From the IMG/VR virus record IMGVR_UViG_3300043357_000059, positions 1 through 29,383 of that record: a stretch of 29,383 nucleotides of DNA; one strand, written 5' to 3'. The stretch is from a virus. Each line of letters begins with the position of its first letter. The first letter of the stretch is position 1. This document shows positions 20,402 through 28,513 of this stretch, one piece after another. A model generated the notes under the pieces. The model was not told where the DNA came from and made no database searches. It saw only the letters and a program-made list of their open reading frames with translations. The translations under genes were made by a program, and so were the position numbers.

Positions 20402-22602
20402 ATGCTGGCCATGTCCTGATGCTCGACGCGGACGGGCGCGACGTTGACCGAACCGGTGCCGGTCGCGGTGACCGCGCTATTCGGCGGCGCGTTCTTGTGG
20501 GTGATGTCCACGTTGACCGAGCCGTTGACCGCCGCGGGCGATGGCACGGTGACGGGCGGGGCTTGCGCAGCCGGCGCGGCGGCTTGGGCGGTAGCGACTG
20601 GCGGCACGGGCGGCACCGGAAGCGTCGGCGGTGCGGGTGTCCGCGCGGCAATCTGTGCGCGCGTCTTTTGCAACGCCTCCGCCATTTCCGCCGCGCTGAT
20701 CGAAGCGCGGTTGTTGCCCTGACCGGCATAGTAGCTCTGGCCCGTCTTGGGATCGGCGACGGAGGCCCATTCCTGCGCCGCTGCCAACTGTGCCGCTGCG
20801 AGATCGTTGCTTTTGCCGCTTAAGTAGTCGCGGATCGCCGGTCGTTTCTCGCCCGCGAGATATTCGCCGAAGATGCGATCCTGCATCGCGCGGTCGAACT
20901 TTTCGTCACCCTTGAGGCCCATAGAGGCAACGGCGGATTTGAGCGTCGAACCGATGATCTGATAGCGGCCGGCGGCGTTGTATTTCTGCGCCGCCTGATC
21001 GGCCATCACCTGGGCCACAGTCTTGTTCTCCAAATCCTCCGTGCCGGCGGCGTAGCCACCAGCCGCGCCACGGTTGACCGAGCTATAATCACCCTCGCCG
21101 CGCGAGATCAGGCTACCAAGCGGTGTCGCGGCGAGACTACCGGCGGCGGATGGCGCTGCGCCCGGCGGTGCCCAGGCGCCCCCCGGTGTAAAATTGCTAT
21201 TGGGCGACGGCGCCCAGGCGCCCCCTGGCGTGGCCTGCGGTCCTGTCGGCGCCCATGCTCCACCCGGTGTGCCTGTTTGCGGTAGATACTGCGGCACCTC
21301 TCCCGGTTTGCGCGGCGGGTTCGTCCGGCGCCCAGCCCAGAAGTCGGAAAGCGTCTGACTGAGGCGCGATGCCGCGCTATCAAGACCATTAAGGATATCC
21401 GTAGCTATCCGCCCAAAATCCTTCCAGTGATCGATGATCAAGATCGTTGCCAACACGACGGCACCAAGCCCACCCAACAGGCCAACGGTGCCGCCCGCTA
21501 TTCCAATCGCGCCGGCCACTTGCGCGATCGAGGCGACGATGCCGATCGCCCATTTCGCCGCGAACAGGACCGCGATCGCCTCGGCAACGTCCTTGATAGT
21601 ATCGAGGTTGTTGATCACCCATTTCAGCGAGTCGATGAACGCGTTAATCCCGGCCTCGACCTTGGACCAATCGATGCTTTGCAGCCACGCGGTGAACCTC
21701 TGCGATATCTGATCGATCGCGGCAACAATCTCCGGCGTGTGCTTTTCTACGAACTCGGAAAGCCGGTTGAGCAGCGGGCCGAAGTCGCGCGCGAGCACTA
21801 CCGAGATTTGCTGGCCCAGGTGATCGAACGCGACGCCCGCGCGGCCCTGCGCCTCGGTGAACTGTTGCAAGCTCCGCTTTTGGTCGTCGGTCAACTCGGT
21901 ATAGCGGCTGGCGTCGGTGAACCATTCCGCGAAGCTCTGGTGTGACTGGCGGAACGTCTCGACCAGCTTGTTGCCCTCGCCGCCCAGTAGCGCGGTTGCG
22001 ATGCGCGCGCGGTTCGCCGGATCAGGCAGCGCGGCAATCTTCGCGATCAATTCCGGCATGAGGTCGGCGGCGTTGCGGATTTGCCCGTTGGCGTCGCGAA
22101 GATGGACGCCAAGGAACTCGGCCATCTGGCCGACTTCGGCGAAGTTCCCGCGCCCGATGGCGAAGTCAGCAAGATTGGTGTGGAGCGATTGCAGGCTACT
22201 TGTCATGTCGCTGGCGTTGCCGCCCGCGCGCCGCGTCGCGTCCTGGAACCGTTGAAGCTGTTGCGTCGTGATGCCGATGTCATCGGCGTTCTGCACAAGC
22301 TGGTGCGACCAGTCGGCGTAACTGTTCACCAGCTTGACCATGCCGGCGATCGAGGCGGCGCCGGTAATGGCGCCCATCACCGGCACGATCTGCGACAGCG
22401 TGCGGAACACAGTGGCGGCCGACTTGCCGATCCACTCAAAGCCCTGCGCTACCTTGCGCAGTCCTGACACATCGATGAAGCGCGAGACTGACCGCGACAT
22501 GCGCTCCATCGGCGCGCGCATCGCTGTGATGCGGCGATTGATCGCGTCAATCTGCTTGGTCGCATTGTCAACGACCGAATAGGTGACGCTATAGCCGGCC
22601 AT
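20398..22602 (-). CDS. Tail tape measure protein with muramidase-like domain
   Basis: 734 residues, the longest gene. Residues 1-300 are helical with heptads, starting VTYSVVDNATKQIDAINRRI, typical of Mu-like tape measure proteins. Hydrophobic, Gly-rich segments lie at about 340-395 (AIAVLFAAKWAIGIVASIAQ; GLLGGLGAVVLATILII), suited to membrane insertion. Three PGGAWAP repeats follow at about 440-486. Residues about 497-650 resemble a peptidoglycan hydrolase: ISRGEGDYSSVNRG with a candidate catalytic Glu, then AAGRYQIIGSTLKSAVASMG and DRIFGEYLAGEKRPAIRDYL. It sets tail length and likely opens the cell wall locally during injection. The C-terminus is P/A/V-rich. The hydrolase reading is my inference from motifs. 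Confidence 0.85.
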   Translation of the reverse strand: MAGYSVTYSVVDNATKQIDAINRRITAMRAPMERMSRSVSRFIDVSGLRKVAQGFEWIGKSAATVFRTLSQIVPVMGAITGAASIAGMVKLVNSYADWSHQLVQNADDIGITTQQLQRFQDATRRAGGNASDMTSSLQSLHTNLADFAIGRGNFAEVGQMAEFLGVHLRDANGQIRNAADLMPELIAKIAALPDPANRARIATALLGGEGNKLVETFRQSHQSFAEWFTDASRYTELTDDQKRSLQQFTEAQGRAGVAFDHLGQQISVVLARDFGPLLNRLSEFVEKHTPEIVAAIDQISQRFTAWLQSIDWSKVEAGINAFIDSLKWVINNLDTIKDVAEAIAVLFAAKWAIGIVASIAQVAGAIGIAGGTVGLLGGLGAVVLATILIIDHWKDFGRIATDILNGLDSAASRLSQTLSDFWAGRRTNPPRKPGEVPQYLPQTGTPGGAWAPTGPQATPGGAWAPSPNSNFTPGGAWAPPGAAPSAAGSLAATPLGSLISRGEGDYSSVNRGAAGGYAAGTEDLENKTVAQVMADQAAQKYNAAGRYQIIGSTLKSAVASMGLKGDEKFDRAMQDRIFGEYLAGEKRPAIRDYLSGKSNDLAAAQLAAAQEWASVADPKTGQSYYAGQGNNRASISAAEMAEALQKTRAQIAARTPAPPTLPVPPVPPVATAQAAAPAAQAPPVTVPSPAAVNGSVNVDITHKNAPPNSAVTATGTGSVNVAPVRVEHQDMASI

Positions 22603-23083
22603 CAGCGATAGGTCTCTTGTGCGCTGCGCTCGCGTTCAGCGATGCGACGTGCCTGTTCGGCCCACCAGATGAGCTGCGTCCCGGTCAGGCCCCAGGCGTC
22701 GTGCGGCCCCCAACCCCAGAAACGCGTCAGGTCGGCAATCAGCTCGCGCCATCCTTGGGGGTAGGCGCGAGCAGTTCGGCTAAAAAATCGAATGCCTTGG
22801 TCAGCTCGCTATGGCGCAGCTCCAGCACCACCTCGCGCGGCACCCCTGCGACGGCGGCAACCAGCGCGATCTGATAGCGGCGCATCGTGTAGGCGGTCGG
22901 GCTCGTGGTGTTCAGTTCCAGCTCGGCACGTTCCAACTGCTTCGCCGTGGGTTCTTCCAGGTGCAGCGATGTGAAGCGCTTCTTTTGAAACGTCACATCG
23001 ATATCGAGGTCAAGCGTGCGCGGTAGCGCCTCGTCCTCGCCGCCGTCGTCCGCGTCGAACTCGCTTGATATCGCGTCCATCAT
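22602..23083 (-). CDS. Tail assembly chaperone, -1 frameshift product
   Basis: A 160-residue fusion read as 23083-22781 then, after slipping back one base, 22781-22602. The first 101 residues are those of the short chaperone; the second frame adds 59 residues: SRTARAYPQGWRELIADLTR, then FWGWGPHDAWGLTGTQLIWW and a charged helix. The R-F-W-G-W...L-T...L-I-W-W pattern is that of the gpE'/GT-type extension found between chaperone and tape measure in other phages. The stop overlaps the tape measure start as TGATG. The extension frame has no suitable start of its own, so it must be reached by frameshifting. Both products are expected in a fixed ratio, as in P2 E/E+E'. Confidence 0.85.
22739..23083 (-). 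CDS. Tail assembly chaperone, short form (gpE/Mu gp41 family)
   Basis: 114 residues. An acidic start (MMDAISSEFDADDGGEDEAL) is followed by the family core: DVTFQKKRFTSLHLEEPTAK, QLERAELELN and MRRYQIALVAAVAGVPREVV. This is the E/41/14 family of tail assembly chaperones, which coat the tape measure protein before the tube is built. Two ATGs (23083, 23080) follow GGAAGG; the first overlaps the HNH gene stop as ATGA. A -1 frameshift site near codon 99 gives the longer form. Confidence 0.88.
   Translation of the reverse strand: MMDAISSEFDADDGGEDEALPRTLDLDIDVTFQKKRFTSLHLEEPTAKQLERAELELNTTSPTAYTMRRYQIALVAAVAGVPREVVLELRHSELTKAFDFLAELLAPTPKDGAS
22742..22787 (-). promoter_or_regulatory. Programmed -1 ribosomal frameshift signal
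   Basis: On the minus strand: slippery heptamer T-TTT-TTA (22787-22781) in the right phase (codons GAT TTT TTA), an 8-base spacer, then GCTCGCGCC (22772-22764), a 13-base loop and GGCGCGAGC (22750-22742): a perfect 9-bp GC-rich stem. Spacer and stem size are those of known -1 frameshift stimulators. The frame entered is open for 59 codons. Confidence 0.88.
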
Positions 23084-23685
23084 GGCAGCACCTTCCTTGG
23101 CCGCCGTTGATTATCCAATCGCCAGAGCGGCCTTAGGTTCGTGTAGTGGAAGCACAGCAGCACCTGATCGTGCTGCGTCAGGTCAAAGCTGGCGCATGGC
23201 TTGATGTGGTCCATTTCCCAGCCCTTGCGGCCGTAGTTCGACCAGGACATGCCGGGCAGGAACTGCGCTTCAATGTGTGCGATCAGGTCAGGCTTGGAGC
23301 AACCGACAATGGCACCGGTCTTTGCGTCAGATCGCCAGTCTTTCCCTGTCTTGTGCCGCTTTAATGCACTACGAAGACCGGAACGTAGCACGTCAGCAAT
23401 CCGCACGTGCTCCACAGTCCGATAGCGGTCGCGAGAGTAATGTGGATTGTTCTCGTGAAAGCTCCGGACGCTCGCTTTGGCTAGTTCCGGGTTAGCTATC
23501 CGCCAAGCTACTGCATAGGCTCGTCGGGCGTCGGCGTTTGCTTCATAGTTTGCACGCATCGCGGCATTGCGTTTTGCGCGATGCCGCTTGTAACGCTCGC
23601 GATCCTGGGCGCGCGCCAATTCCGGGTTGTTGGCCCGCCACGCCGCCTTCCAGCTTCGATGGTATTCACGTTGTTCTGGGGTCAT
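23080..23685 (-). CDS. HNH endonuclease within the tail operon
   Basis: 201 residues. The N-terminal third repeats R/K-rich helical units around NPEL (NNPELARAQDRERYKRHRAK; ANPELAKASVRS), a layout seen in the DNA-binding part of phage HNH endonucleases. The catalytic part is WEMDHIKPCASFDLT with D159-H160, then HYTNLRPLWRLDNQRR with N183 and N192. It likely cuts DNA as a free-standing homing-type enzyme or helps packaging, and seems intact. It lies between tube and chaperone genes, where Mu has none, yet overlaps both by ATGA, so it is built into the translation chain. Confidence 0.85.
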   Translation of the reverse strand: MTPEQREYHRSWKAAWRANNPELARAQDRERYKRHRAKRNAAMRANYEANADARRAYAVAWRIANPELAKASVRSFHENNPHYSRDRYRTVEHVRIADVLRSGLRSALKRHKTGKDWRSDAKTGAIVGCSKPDLIAHIEAQFLPGMSWSNYGRKGWEMDHIKPCASFDLTQHDQVLLCFHYTNLRPLWRLDNQRRPRKVLP

Positions 23686-24053
23686 GTGAAAGTTTCCGAG
23701 ACATCTATCCCATCAAAGCGCACCTGGAACGTGCCTTCGGCGGCGCGGACCTCGGTCGCGCTGACGCACCACATATTGGCACCGCCCACCACTTTGCCGC
23801 TGGCCAACGACACCTGGACCTCAACGCAGCGCATCTCGTTGAAGTCGCCCACGGTGATGTCCGCGCTATCGCGCAAGGTCGCCTCGATGAAGCCTTGCGA
23901 CGGCACTTCGCTGAAGCCGTGCACGGAGTCGAGGCCGAGCAAGGTCTCGCGCTTCCAGCGCACGGGCGACCACGTTACATCCGACACCACCATGTAGGCG
24001 TTGCCATCTACCGTCAGGCCGGTGATCCCGGCCAACGCTACACAATTCGCCAT
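23682..24053 (-). CDS. Tail tube protein (Mu gpM-like)
   Basis: 123 residues, the usual length. It contains ALAGITGLTVDGNAYMV, TWSPVRWKRETLLGLDSVHG, FSEVPSQGFIEATLRDSADI and GTFQVRFDGIDVSE, all typical of the Mu gp40/gpM tail tube family. It forms the inner tube, next to the sheath gene as expected. The gene lies 15 bases after the sheath stop; its stop overlaps the HNH gene start. Confidence 0.9.
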   Translation of the reverse strand: MANCVALAGITGLTVDGNAYMVVSDVTWSPVRWKRETLLGLDSVHGFSEVPSQGFIEATLRDSADITVGDFNEMRCVEVQVSLASGKVVGGANMWCVSATEVRAAEGTFQVRFDGIDVSETFT

Positions 24054-24068
24054 ATTCTAGCCTCCGGG

Positions 24069-25541
24069 TTAGCTCTTTCGGAATTGCAGCAGAACGGCGA
24101 TCTGGCGGAGCTGGTTGACCAGATCGACCGGCGCGAGGATTTTGACCAGCCCGTTCCCCGCGTTCTCGACCACCACGCTGCGCGCGAACGTATTGGCGTT
24201 CTGCACGTAGCCGGCGGACTGCAAGGCGCGATACTCCATCACCACGCTGGCCTTGATCATCGGCGCGTTGACACAGTTGGAACCGGCGAGGATCGGCGTC
24301 GTGTCGCTGACCAGTTTCTTGCGCGCGTAGCGGGTCAGCAGATAGTTGGCGAGGTCGCGGGCGACGAACATCAGCCCATACATCGTTTCCACGTCGAGGT
24401 ATGAATTATCCGCCGCGCCGGCTGCGTTCTTCTGATAGGTCGTGGCCGCGCGCTCGATGACCACCGTATTGCCGTCGCTGACACGCGTCGTGGACATCCC
24501 GTCATACAGCAGCGTATTGCGCTCGCCGATGGTCCACTGCGCGGCGACGGGCGGCGGGAGCAGCGTCGTGTTGATGTATTGCAGCGGCAGCCCTGGATCG
24601 ACCCGCAGGCTGGCGGCGGCAGCGGCGCAATACTCGGCGGCCCATATCCAGACCGGATCGGGCGAGCCGTTAAACGCGACAACCGACATGTGCTGATCGT
24701 TGCGCGCGGTGCCGAACGCGGTGCAGGCGCCGAGCGTGCCGCGAAAGGCGGAGAACGCCCCGCCATAGATCATCTGTTCCCACGACCAACGGCCCGCGTC
24801 GTCGGCGAAGAACGCCTGCAACGCATTAAGCGACGCGGTGTCGTTATAGGGCGTGCAAACGAAGTCATACGGCTTCGAGGACAGGTTCGCCAAACCGTTC
24901 GCCAGTGACGGGCTTGCGGTGCCGCCGGTCATCGCCGCGAACGCGAGCGTCACCCCAGGCACCGGGTATTCGCCGCCGTTGACGCCGAGATAGTTGGCTT
25001 GCAGTTGGGTATCGTTCCCAAGCGCGCCCTTGTTAAGCGCGGTCAGGGTGACGACGCCCGCCACTGCCCCGCTGGTCACCGGCAGATCGTTGTCGGCGTT
25101 GATGGCGGTATCGATGTTCGGCCCGATGACCGCAGCGGTATCGCCCGTGCTGACGCCGACCTGAACGCGCTGGCCACCGATCCAGAGATTGAGCGTGCCC
25201 GAGGCGGTGGCGGTGCCGGTGACGGTGATGGTCCCGGTTGCGGCGGCGCCTGCGACTGGATCGACCAGCGGCAAGAGCCACAGATCGGCGAACGGATCGC
25301 GCGCTAGATAGCGTTGCGCCATTGCGGCGAGGACGGAGCCTTGGCCGCAAAGCTGAAGCACCTGCGCTACGCTCTGCACCTCGATCGGCGTATCGGCGAC
25401 GGCGGTGCCGGCGGCGCTCTTTTGGCCGATGAGCAGCGTGCTTTGCAGCACGGTCCCGGTGTTGGCCTGCGACGGGTCCATTTCCACGAACACGCCGGGA
25501 ACCCGGTTGCTCGTGGGGTAATATGTAAAATTGATGGCCAC
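24069..25541 (-). CDS. Contractile tail sheath protein (Mu gpL-like)
   Basis: 490 residues, close to Mu gpL (495). N-terminal NRVPGVFVEMDPSQANTGTV and LLIGQKSAAG are the standard start of Mu-like sheath proteins; SYLDVETMYGLMFVARDLAN and YLLTRYARKKLVSDTTPILA in the C-terminal third are the conserved core, and the protein ends ILAPVDLVNQLRQIAVLLQF. Its contraction drives the tube through the envelope. The start is a GTG at 25541, six bases into the gap after the DUF2635 stop region, with GGGAGG upstream in the DUF2635 gene's end. Confidence 0.95.
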   Translation of the reverse strand: MAINFTYYPTSNRVPGVFVEMDPSQANTGTVLQSTLLIGQKSAAGTAVADTPIEVQSVAQVLQLCGQGSVLAAMAQRYLARDPFADLWLLPLVDPVAGAAATGTITVTGTATASGTLNLWIGGQRVQVGVSTGDTAAVIGPNIDTAINADNDLPVTSGAVAGVVTLTALNKGALGNDTQLQANYLGVNGGEYPVPGVTLAFAAMTGGTASPSLANGLANLSSKPYDFVCTPYNDTASLNALQAFFADDAGRWSWEQMIYGGAFSAFRGTLGACTAFGTARNDQHMSVVAFNGSPDPVWIWAAEYCAAAAASLRVDPGLPLQYINTTLLPPPVAAQWTIGERNTLLYDGMSTTRVSDGNTVVIERAATTYQKNAAGAADNSYLDVETMYGLMFVARDLANYLLTRYARKKLVSDTTPILAGSNCVNAPMIKASVVMEYRALQSAGYVQNANTFARSVVVENAGNGLVKILAPVDLVNQLRQIAVLLQFRKS

Positions 25542-25544
25542 GGC

Positions 25545-25724
25545 TTATGCCTCCCTTTGCGGCTGTTGTTCCGGCAGGGGCGCGCCGGCCACGGTCACGT
25601 CGGCGTCGCGGACGCGGCGCAGCCAGAACGGATCATCGTCGGGCACCTCGCGCCCATCGTCGGGCAATAACATCATGCTGCGCGGATCACGCACGGCCTT
25701 GCCCGGCGCCGGTATGATTTTCAT
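25545..25724 (-). CDS. DUF2635 small tail protein (Mu gp38-like)
   Basis: 59 residues: MKIIPAPGKAVRDPRSMMLL, then PDDGREVPDDDPFWLRRVRD. This is the DUF2635 pattern (P-x-x-G-x-x-V-R-D-P...L-P-x-x-G-R-x-V-P...W-x-R-R-x-R-D-x-D). These proteins lie directly before the sheath gene in Mu-like phages; role unknown. Start 25724 has AGGAGG upstream and overlaps the preceding gene as ATGA. Confidence 0.85.
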   Translation of the reverse strand: MKIIPAPGKAVRDPRSMMLLPDDGREVPDDDPFWLRRVRDADVTVAGAPLPEQQPQREA

Positions 25725-25963
25725 TGTGAAGCCTCCTGATTGTTACGATGAAGCCCGGAGATTGCGCGTTCAACATCCTCCGAAGTCGCGGATTGCAGGC
25801 GCAATTGCTGCATGAGGTTGTCGGTAACCGGGCGGGTCAGACGCTGCGGCATCAACACCTCGTTCAGTGCCGTTAGCACGATGTTCCAATCCTGCACTGT
25901 CAGTCGCGTTGTCATCATCCGGTTTAGATCGATGATCGGTGGTGGCTGCTGCATGTCCATCAT
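25721..25963 (-). CDS. Small tail-fibre-associated protein (WN-type), copy 2
   Basis: 80 residues. TRLTVQDWNIVLTALNEVLM and VTDNLMQQLRLQS parallel the gene at 14727-14888, its paralogue; here a longer Q/N-rich C-terminal tail is added. Two ATGs in tandem (25963, 25960) are possible starts. It lies 28 bases after a fibre gene. No known function. Confidence 0.65.
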   Translation of the reverse strand: MMDMQQPPPIIDLNRMMTTRLTVQDWNIVLTALNEVLMPQRLTRPVTDNLMQQLRLQSATSEDVERAISGLHRNNQEASQ

Positions 25964-25991
25964 GCTGCCCCAACCGGAAAGAGATGAGTCA

Positions 25992-27893
25992 TCATGCCGC
26001 TCCCGCTGATAGTGTCACATGAAACCATGCACTGCCGTTGTAGACATTCAGCGTATTGGTCCCTTTGTTGTAGGTCAGCATGGGGGCCGACGCAGCATTG
26101 AGCGGTGTCCCTGTCGGCACCCCCGGCGTCGCTGGCAGACCGAGGAACCCGGTCGTCGCAGCATTCGCGGTCGTGCCGCTGCCAACCAACACGTCGTTGG
26201 CCGATTTGTTGAGCTGCAGCGCTTTGTTGGCGCTCCAGGTCAGGGTTGCCGTGCAGCCTGCGCCGCTTTGATTGGATGCGGTGGTCTTGCTGCCGTTGGT
26301 CAGCGTTACCGGGTTAGCCGGGGGCGACGTTGCGACCCCCGGCTTGAGGATTGACAGCCCGGTCACAGCCCCCCCCGACGCCGAGGTGACGCTATAACGA
26401 CCGCCTGACGCATCGTGCAGTGTGTCGTTGGCCAGATAGCCGCTGCCGCCGGCGGCCACAGCAACGTCGGTGACCAATTGATTAGGCACATCGATCGATA
26501 TGCCCTGTGCGGTGCTGGTGAACAGGCTGTTGACGAACGCGAGGCTAAAACCGGCCAGATCAATGCGAGCGTTGCTGGTGGGGCCGCCCGCGACGGTGGC
26601 CATGAACGTGTTCCCGATGTTTATCGTGCTCGAAGTCGCCGCCGCAACGGTATCCAACCCGTAGCCGAGGATGATGTTGTCGCTGCCGCTGACCAGATTG
26701 GTTGACCCCGCCAGATGCCCGAACAGCGTGTTGCGATTGCCGTTGACCAGTTTGCCGCCAGCGGAATTACCAAAAATATGGTTGAACGATCCAGTGTCGA
26801 GAGAAAGCCCTGCCTGATAGCCGAATAGCGTGTCGGCATTGCCAGACGTGAGCTTGCTCGCGGCGTTGAAACCCACGGCGGTCAACTGATTGCCGGTGGT
26901 CAGAGCCACCCCGGTGTTGGCGCCCACGCAGGTGGCGAACGCAGTTGCGGCCATCGATGAACTGGCGCCGGAATTGTAACCCACCAGCGTATTGTAGTTG
27001 CCGCTTTGCACATATCGCCCAGCCGCCGTGCCCACAAAGACATTGCCCTGCACAGTTGTCGCCGGGGCCATGCCTTTGCCGAGGTTGGCGCCAGTGAACC
27101 AGCCGACATTGACGCAGTTGGCGATGACCCCCTGTGCGGTGGGGTCGCCAGTCATGGAGCCATAACCAATCGCTATACTGTTACTAATTGTCACCTGATT
27201 TGAAGTCGTGTTTTGATACTGCATGGTGAAAGCGCCAAGCGTGCAGCATTGGTCAAATGATCCATTGCGCATAACTCGTGCACCGACGCCGGTATTATTA
27301 CTCCCCGAGTTGAACAGTCCAAATTCCGGACTTCCTCGAAAAACATCCATGCCGAGGTAGGTGCAATTGTCGGAATCGTAATTACAGCCCCATCCCGTCA
27401 CGTTCCCCAGATACGTGTTAAAATCGCCCGACGGTTGATTTGCTCCCGAGAGTGTGCCGATCATCACATTCTCGGTGGAGGTCGGCGTGGACGCGGCGCT
27501 GCCAGTCATGGCGTTCCCGGCCTGATAGCCGATGAACGTATTCCAGCCGAGATGAGCGGTATCGAGCCTGACGCCTGCGCCGACACCGAGCATCAGGTTG
27601 CGTGTCGTGGCGGCGGGCTGGTTCCATGTGCCGAGCGGATCAGCAGCGAGGTCGACGAACAGACCGAACTTGTCGAAAAATCGTTTAGTGATTGGTTCGA
27701 GCGGGTTGATGGCATCGCGGAATAACGTCAACGGCCCCAACATCGTGCCACCTAAGGTCGGTACGAACGGGGCGCCGATCGAGGCGGTTTGCAGCGCTTC
27801 GATTTCCGACTTTGCCGCAGCAAAATTCGCACGCACGTCGGCGGTCTCCGCCTGCCCTGACCTGGGCTTGGTTGCGTCGATTGCGCTGGTCAT
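25992..27893 (-). CDS. Second tail fibre-like protein with NTxxGYxAG repeats
   Basis: 633 residues. It starts TSAIDATKPRSGQAETADVR, ANFAAAKSEIEALQTASIGA, a common N-terminal region of phage fibre and virion decoration proteins. The middle has at least eight short imperfect units such as NTFIGYQAGNAMTG, NTLVGYNSGASSS, NTLFGHLAGS and TLFGYQAGLSLDTG, built for a trimeric beta-roll like that in YadA-type heads. The C-terminus is NVYNGSAWFHVTLS, typical of a fibre tip. It is placed between the tail terminator and DUF2635/sheath genes, away from the usual fibre position. It starts in an ATGA overlap; an in-frame extension to 28181 is inside another gene. Confidence 0.8.
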   Translation of the reverse strand: MTSAIDATKPRSGQAETADVRANFAAAKSEIEALQTASIGAPFVPTLGGTMLGPLTLFRDAINPLEPITKRFFDKFGLFVDLAADPLGTWNQPAATTRNLMLGVGAGVRLDTAHLGWNTFIGYQAGNAMTGSAASTPTSTENVMIGTLSGANQPSGDFNTYLGNVTGWGCNYDSDNCTYLGMDVFRGSPEFGLFNSGSNNTGVGARVMRNGSFDQCCTLGAFTMQYQNTTSNQVTISNSIAIGYGSMTGDPTAQGVIANCVNVGWFTGANLGKGMAPATTVQGNVFVGTAAGRYVQSGNYNTLVGYNSGASSSMAATAFATCVGANTGVALTTGNQLTAVGFNAASKLTSGNADTLFGYQAGLSLDTGSFNHIFGNSAGGKLVNGNRNTLFGHLAGSTNLVSGSDNIILGYGLDTVAAATSSTINIGNTFMATVAGGPTSNARIDLAGFSLAFVNSLFTSTAQGISIDVPNQLVTDVAVAAGGSGYLANDTLHDASGGRYSVTSASGGAVTGLSILKPGVATSPPANPVTLTNGSKTTASNQSGAGCTATLTWSANKALQLNKSANDVLVGSGTTANAATTGFLGLPATPGVPTGTPLNAASAPMLTYNKGTNTLNVYNGSAWFHVTLSAGAA

Positions 27894-28513
27894 TCCACCA
27901 GTTCCTTTGTGGTTGCGGGCCAAGGCCCATCGGTCGCGGGCGGATAGGGCGGATCGCCGGTCGGGACCAGCACCACGGCCGGCGGCACATCGCCCGGCGC
28001 CACAGGCGCCTTGAAGATGTCCACCTCGATCGCATCGAGCGGAATGGATTGCGGTTGCACACCATCGGCGTCGCTGATCTGCCAATCGAGGGCGAACTCC
28101 CATTGGTAGAACAGTCGCGCGCGGTCGAGGTCGAGATAGCGTGCGCCTTGGAACGCGATGCCGCGCGTCATGCGCGGACAACCTTCCGCGTCATTGATGA
28201 TCAGGTTGAGCACTGAGCGGAATATCTGCGTCTCGATCAGGTCAAACTGCATGACCGGCGCCTGCCCGCGCCGATCGGTCTGCGCGTCAAGCTCGACCGC
28301 GACCCCGATGCTCTTATGAACGATCTGGATCAACCCGTTCATGACGGGATTAGCCTCCGCGTCCTGGCCGAGCGGCAGCACATAGGCGGCGGGGAGCGCG
28401 AGCGACGTGTTGTAATTCTTCAGCCCGGCATAGAATTCCGCAGCACCCGCGATGCGGCCACCGAACAGCGGCGCGTTGGCGCGCAACTGGGCAATGAACG
28501 TTTCAACGATCAT
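27890..28513 (-). CDS. Tail terminator-like protein (Mu gp37-type position)
   Basis: 207 residues. MIVETFIAQLRANAPLFGGR, IAGAAEFYAGLKNYNTSLAL, PAAYVLPLG is typical of phage tail terminator/Gp37-like proteins, and its place two genes upstream of the sheath matches. It probably caps the tail tube for joining to the head. The C-terminal 50 residues are proline-rich and flexible. Overlaps both neighbours as ATGA. Confidence 0.7.
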   Translation of the reverse strand: MIVETFIAQLRANAPLFGGRIAGAAEFYAGLKNYNTSLALPAAYVLPLGQDAEANPVMNGLIQIVHKSIGVAVELDAQTDRRGQAPVMQFDLIETQIFRSVLNLIINDAEGCPRMTRGIAFQGARYLDLDRARLFYQWEFALDWQISDADGVQPQSIPLDAIEVDIFKAPVAPGDVPPAVVLVPTGDPPYPPATDGPWPATTKELVE

